From: Myrmaecium sp. VS I D KN 1
Lineage: Eukaryota > Ascomycota > Dothideomycetes > Valsariales > Valsariaceae
DNA length: 64,000 nucleotides
Assembly (NCBI GenBank): GCA_019775845.1
Contig: JADQAV010000027.1
Span: forward strand, 62,001-126,000
Direction of reading: 5' to 3'
Shown: positions 60,016 to 64,000 of the stretch, piece by piece
Layout of the letters: every line of letters starts with the position of its first letter
Numbering within the stretch: position 1 is the first letter of the stretch
Made by a program: the position numbers and the translations under genes
The notes under the pieces: generated by a model
The model's input: only the letters and a program-made list of their open reading frames with translations
The model's database searches: none
Told to the model about the DNA's origin: nothing

Positions 60016-62115
60016 TGGTGGCCCGGAGGGTGGGTGGGTGGTGGATGACTCCTGTTCCCACAGCGCTCGTCGTATGTATGGCAGAGTGTGGCGAACGGAA
60101 AGAAACGTTACATGATGAGTGATGTAGGAGTAACTACGAGAGGTCAAGAAAAGAGCCCAATCGCTTTTGGCCACCGGCAGGCGGGCGGCGTCCCGCAGCC
60201 GGCAGAAGTTCGGCTGAGGCTGATATGCGACGGTGCGTGACGGTGGCAAAATTGCCTTAGGCACGCATTCTTATAGCTTGAAGCCATCTCCGCCGCCCCG
60301 AGCGAAGCATCGCAGCGGTCGTGACCTGGTGATCACGCGGTCGTTCAGCACGAGATCGCTGAGTTGTGGATTCATCTTCAAGGGATGGGGAAGTAGGATA
60401 TTGCGATCGAATGGTAGGTTCATTCTCTTCTGTACGGTGTTATCAATTTTGACGATGCTGTCGTTGTAGACGAGCACAGGCGCAGCGAACATGGCCGAGC
60501 GAATGCGCAAAGGGGTAAACAATCAGAAATGCAAGGTAGAAGGGGGGCGCAATGAAGCAGTCAGCCAGTCAATTTATCACACTCAGCAATTTCTCTTGTG
60601 TTTGGATTTTCATAGTTCTGATGGTGATGGGATGAATGGTAAGATCATCATGCCGGTGAAGGCAAGTTGCACGGGGAGAAAAAGAGAAGGGGACACGGGT
60701 GGAGACAAGATCGGTGATGGCGGTAAGGTAGGTGGGAGGACACGGAGAAGGGCAGGGGGTGGGGGGTGTGAATGGGGGAGAGGAAGGGGGGTATAGAACA
60801 AAAAAAAGACAAGTGTGTAGGTGCTGTCGGCAAAAAGGCACAAAAGGAATAGAAAAAAATCAAGAGCCCGAATAAGGAAGCGAAACAAATGAAAAAGAAA
60901 CAAGGGGTGGGCAACAGATAATCCGACGGAGTTGAAAACCGGAGGGAAGAAGAAAAGTGAAAAAACAAAAGGTCATTTGAATCCCATTTCTGTAGGTGAG
61001 AAAAAAGAGCGGTGCAAAGGGAAAAACGAAATACGGCAGCACTTGCTCGATTCCTTCCTTTTTCTTTCCTTTCCCCCAAGGAAACCCCGTAAACAAGGGG
61101 GGTAATCACCAGAAGAAATATAAGAAGCGGAGAAAAGTAATCCCTAGATACAATAAAGATGAAAGAAAATACCCAGAATGAAAAGTCCCCATAGCCGAAG
61201 GATGAGTGCGGTAAATTTGGTTGGTGCATGCTCATGGACAGCTGGAAGGCAGAACCACTGTGATGGAGAGGATTGCTGCCAGATGCCAGAGAAAAAGGTA
61301 ATTCGGCGGTATAGATGGAAGGTGACAAGTGATTTTCGTTCCATCGATTCGGCGGGGGCGGAAAACAAAACTCCAGAGACGCCGAGTCGCCTCGCCCAAA
61401 TGTAAGTGAAGTCGACGCAAGAGGAGCGCGACCGCAACCAAAGAAGCAACAAACGCCATCCCAAAGGTAAAAACAACGGAGGAAAACGGTAAGGCAGATG
61501 ATGTCGAGAGATCTCCAGCTTGCGTGATAAACCATCTCGAAAGCAAAAATGTAGACTGGCCGGAGATTCTGGGAATCATGTCAACGAGAAGATGGATCCG
61601 TCCGTCAGGATAAAAAGGTCAAAAATTGTCGAAGGCTCGAAAAATAAAGAATCCAAACGCCGCTCTGATGATGATGATGGTTGATGCACGCTTCCTGAAT
61701 GCTCGAACTTGCTTCCGATAGATCCGGACTGAATGCCGGGGATGCCAGATACCAAGCAGGCGGATTCCGAGGCTAAGCGAGACAGTAAGTTGATTAGTGG
61801 TTCATTATGGCGGCCGTCAAATGGGAGGCCGTAAGATTGCTGATCGTGTTTCAAGGAACAGCCCTCACCGTCTCGAAAGGTGCAAGCACATCAAGTCGGC
61901 GACGGTGAGATATTGATCCAGGAACTGCTTGATATTATGGATGGCATCGAGAGGTGTAGATGGTTTTCGTGTGCGGAAGGGATGGTGTTTGGTTTTGGTT
62001 GGTTGTCGATGAGGTCAGTGGCGTCCAGGGGAGGTAAAAAGCGGTAAGGCAGGTGCGACAGGCATCCCATCCAGGTTCAGATCCTTGCGTGATGGCTGTT
62101 ACAAAAGCGACACGA
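60016..62115. other. Intergenic region between the SCOC-like and glycosylase genes
   Basis: About 2.1 kb: glycosylase promoter, then A/G-rich tracts (60820-61120) and the 3' region of the SCOC-like gene. Overlapping ORFs on the minus strand (60648-61535, 61232-61579) read as Phe/Leu/Ser text from poly-purine tracts and are not believed. Confidence 0.5.
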
Positions 62116-62857
62116 TTACTTTGCGCTCCGGCCTTTGCCTTTGCCTTTCGCCGCGCCGGTAGCAGTGATTTTGCTCGTTTGCATGAGCTCGCCGATGTAC
62201 CTGCGACGCTGTTAGTGAATTGACAGGACGATGCAGTTGGGTTCGTCCACGTACGACTGCAAAAATCTATTACCACCCTCGAGTTTTTCGTGTTCAGATC
62301 GCACGGACTCGACGCGTTCGCATATCTCCAGTAGACTGGCTTGTAGCGCTTTGGCCTGCCTAAATAGATGTCTTAGTATCATGGTTTTAAAGATGGCAAC
62401 GGTCCTGTGAGACAGGGGACGAAACGATCGTTCTGCTCAGAATATCGATGCTTTGTGTGCGTTGTATAATGGAACAGCGGTGTAGGCTGCACGAAAAAAA
62501 AGCCGCCGTCGGTGGGTAGACGTACTCTATCAGTGCCTGTCTTGCTTCCTGACCCATCTTTTCGATCTCTTCACTGCTTCTCCTTGGGCTCATTGTCCTG
62601 GCATCACCCTCATCGTACTCCTCCTCCTGAAGCTCGACGTGAGGACTCTCGCGAGGTATTATGATCGTGCCGCTCGACTTCCTGCTACCCAGCTTGGGCC
62701 GTTCCGGTCTTGGTTGGTCCTTGCCCCCATCATCGCTCACGGCACAGGAATTGGATTCGGGCGAGGTGTTGTTGTGCATCTCGTAGAGCTCCTCGGAGGG
62801 AGCTGCCATCGTCGGGTGGACCACGGAAGGTAAGGCGGGAGTCTCCTGCGATGTCAT
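62116..62857 (-). CDS. Short coiled-coil protein (SCOC family)
   Basis: SCOC-type proteins bind Arl-family GTPases at the Golgi and are linked to autophagy in animals; the fungal role is little known. Exons (minus) are 62857-62526, 62359-62255 and 62200-62116, giving 173 aa. A disordered Ser/Glu-rich N terminus (SPRRSSEEIEKMGQEARQAL) leads into the family coiled coil, which runs across all three exons: QAKALQASLLEICERVESVR, SEHEKLEGGNRFLQSYIGEL, then MQTSKIT. It ends in a Lys/Gly-rich basic tail (GAAKGKGKGRSAK). All junctions keep the frame. The fungal start is uncertain; a downstream Met (MAAPSEELYEM) is an alternative. Confidence 0.83.
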
Positions 62858-64000
62858 TCTGGACGAAACACCGCAGGGAGAGACGGTAAAAGCGAACGGC
62901 AACCCGGTGGGAGGGAAGGCGGTGTTGGAGACGGTGACGGTGACGGTGGTGGTGGTAGTGGTGATGACGGTCGGTGAGGTGTGTGGTTGAGGAGAGAGGT
63001 GAGTCGGCGGTGCGGTAGGTCGGCGCAGGAAAGCGGCCAGCGCCAAGTGGGTTGGAAGGGGAGAAGATTGATGATCCAATGCAGGCGAAACGAGAAATGA
63101 AGGCTGCACGCGAGCGGGTTGCGCTAAGGTGGTGGACCTCGGAGACCCTGAATGGGTGGTGGTGGTGAATTGGGCCCTTTTTTTTCGGCGGGTACCACAG
63201 ATCTGAGCGGGCACGCTTTCCGTTGCTGCTGGCGCTGTTGGTGCTGGTGCTGTTGCTGATGCTGCCGTGGTGCTGCCGTGGAGCTTTGCTGCTGGTGCTG
63301 CTGGTGCTGGTGCTGGTGCTGGTGTTGGTGCTGGTGCTGATACTGGGCTGCTACCCGCTCGACGACACGACTGTCTTGAGCTTGCGTGCCCGCTACCCGA
63401 CCCCTTCTCCGCCGGGCAGGACTTGTCAGCGCTTTGGCGTGCGCGCCCGCAAAGTAGGCCCGAAGCCCGCTGACGATGTTTATTACCGGAGCTGGGCCAC
63501 TCCTCCTTCTGCTAGGGGAACAAGCAACTAGCACGCGGAGCACGATGCGATAGCGTGCTAGCACTCGCGGCAACGGAACGGGCTCTGTCGGGGGGCGCCA
63601 GTGCCAGGTTGCCACAACAGCCGCAGACGGTCGAATTCTTATGCGAGGAGCAGGTGACGACGGCGATGGAGGGGGGGGGGGGCGCAGAGGGGGAAATGGG
63701 AAGGGAGGAACAAGAGAAACGAAGGAAAAGAGTTTTTAATGGATGACAGGAATTGAACAGAGTGTCAAGCGCTTCGACTCACGACGCTTCCACCCCCCCT
63801 CCCCCCGAGGCCAATTCAAGCTTGGAAGGTATGACGATCAGCAGCACCAGCACTGTCTCCACCGCCGCCGGAAGGGGGCTACGGGGCCTTTTTCTTCAAA
63901 ACGAACCACGGTGCGTAGGGCGGGTGCTAGAGACACTACCGACGGAGACGGCGAGGGCTAAAGGCCTAGTGGAGCTTGGATAGCTCGAGAGAGGTGCCCG
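62858..64000. other. Upstream region of the SCOC-like gene, with a CAG/CAC-type repeat, to the right edge
   Basis: It contains a run of GTGATGGTGG-like words (62935-62965), a GCTGGTGCTG repeat block (63220-63345), a G-run at 63671-63680 and a C-run near 63795. A plus-strand ATG at 63831 opens MTISSTSTVSTAAGRGLRGL and meets a GTGCGT donor near 63911, so it could be a first exon of a gene beyond the edge. That is weak. Confidence 0.4.
63220..63345. repeat. GCTGGTGCTG imperfect trinucleotide-based repeat
   Basis: About 125 bp of alternating GCTG(G/T)TGCTGGTG units; the complementary strand reads as alternating His and Gln codons. No supporting gene structure is seen, so I treat it as non-coding or as 5' leader of the SCOC-like gene. 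Confidence 0.7.

Noticed and set aside
60648-61535. 295-codon Phe/Leu/Ser-rich minus ORF that could look like a membrane protein
   Set aside because: It derives from A/G-rich tracts, lacks family motifs, and overlaps other equally long ORFs in alternative frames.
63124-63615. Minus-strand ORF with His-Gln repeats
   Set aside because: Produced by the GCTGGTGCTG repeat; flanking text has no conserved features and no splice link to the SCOC-like gene that I can support.
63831-63911. Possible first exon (MTISSTSTVSTAAG) of a gene beyond the right edge
   Set aside because: Only one short stretch with a GTGCGT donor; no second exon is within the window to test it.

Overview
This window looks like gene-dense core chromosome from a filamentous ascomycete (Pezizomycotina). 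The evidence is the short GT-AG introns (about 50-300 nt, several with a CTGAC branch site), a six-HAMP group III hybrid histidine kinase, an intronic TPP riboswitch in front of THI4, and pyrimidine-rich 5' leaders. I cannot fix the class from sequence alone. I count 20 protein-coding genes (one cut by the left edge) and one spliceosomal RNA gene. I see no intact mobile element, CRISPR array, tRNA or rRNA.

Layout. 1-3.6 kb: nucleoporin NSP1 (partial, minus) diverging from an acidic Laa2/aftiphilin-like protein. 3.6-9.3 kb: long gene-poor stretch with short tandem repeats and the leader of the histidine kinase. 9.3-13.4 kb: nik1/os-1 kinase, convergent with THI4 (15-16 kb), whose 5'UTR intron holds a TPP riboswitch. 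18.4-19 kb: mitochondrial ATPase inhibitor. 21.3-22.4 kb: 14-3-3. 24.2-27.4 kb: amidase divergent from RPS28. 29.4-32.3 kb: SDH4 divergent from beta-MPP. 33.1-35 kb: UBA4. 35.5-37 kb: two-domain extradiol dioxygenase-like protein. 38.1-39.3 kb: secreted S1/P1 nuclease. 40.9-42.8 kb: SFP1-like zinc-finger factor. 42.8-47.2 kb: gene-poor. 47.2-51 kb: DUS3 divergent from a BAP31/Yet protein. 52.3-54.3 kb: U2 snRNA (minus) divergent from a Rab4-type GTPase. 54.8-60 kb: Sfr1, an MFS transporter and a TDG/MUG uracil-DNA glycosylase, all minus. 62.1-62.9 kb: SCOC-type short coiled-coil protein.

Most genes are housekeeping and do not form one pathway. Three act in mitochondrial energy and import (ATPase inhibitor, SDH4, beta-MPP), and two of these share a 525-bp divergent promoter with a CCAAT box. 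Several touch tRNA or RNA biology (UBA4 for tRNA thiolation, DUS3, U2). nik1 and SDH4 belong to the families targeted by phenylpyrrole/dicarboximide and SDHI fungicides. The most informative non-protein signals are the intron-embedded TPP aptamer with two upstream ORFs and the U2 snRNA gene. I did not find a convincing undescribed system. Splice sites and starts were assigned by hand from reading frame and motif continuity, so exon ends carry some uncertainty. Two NN gaps lie in homopolymer runs (35436-35437, 37697-37698).
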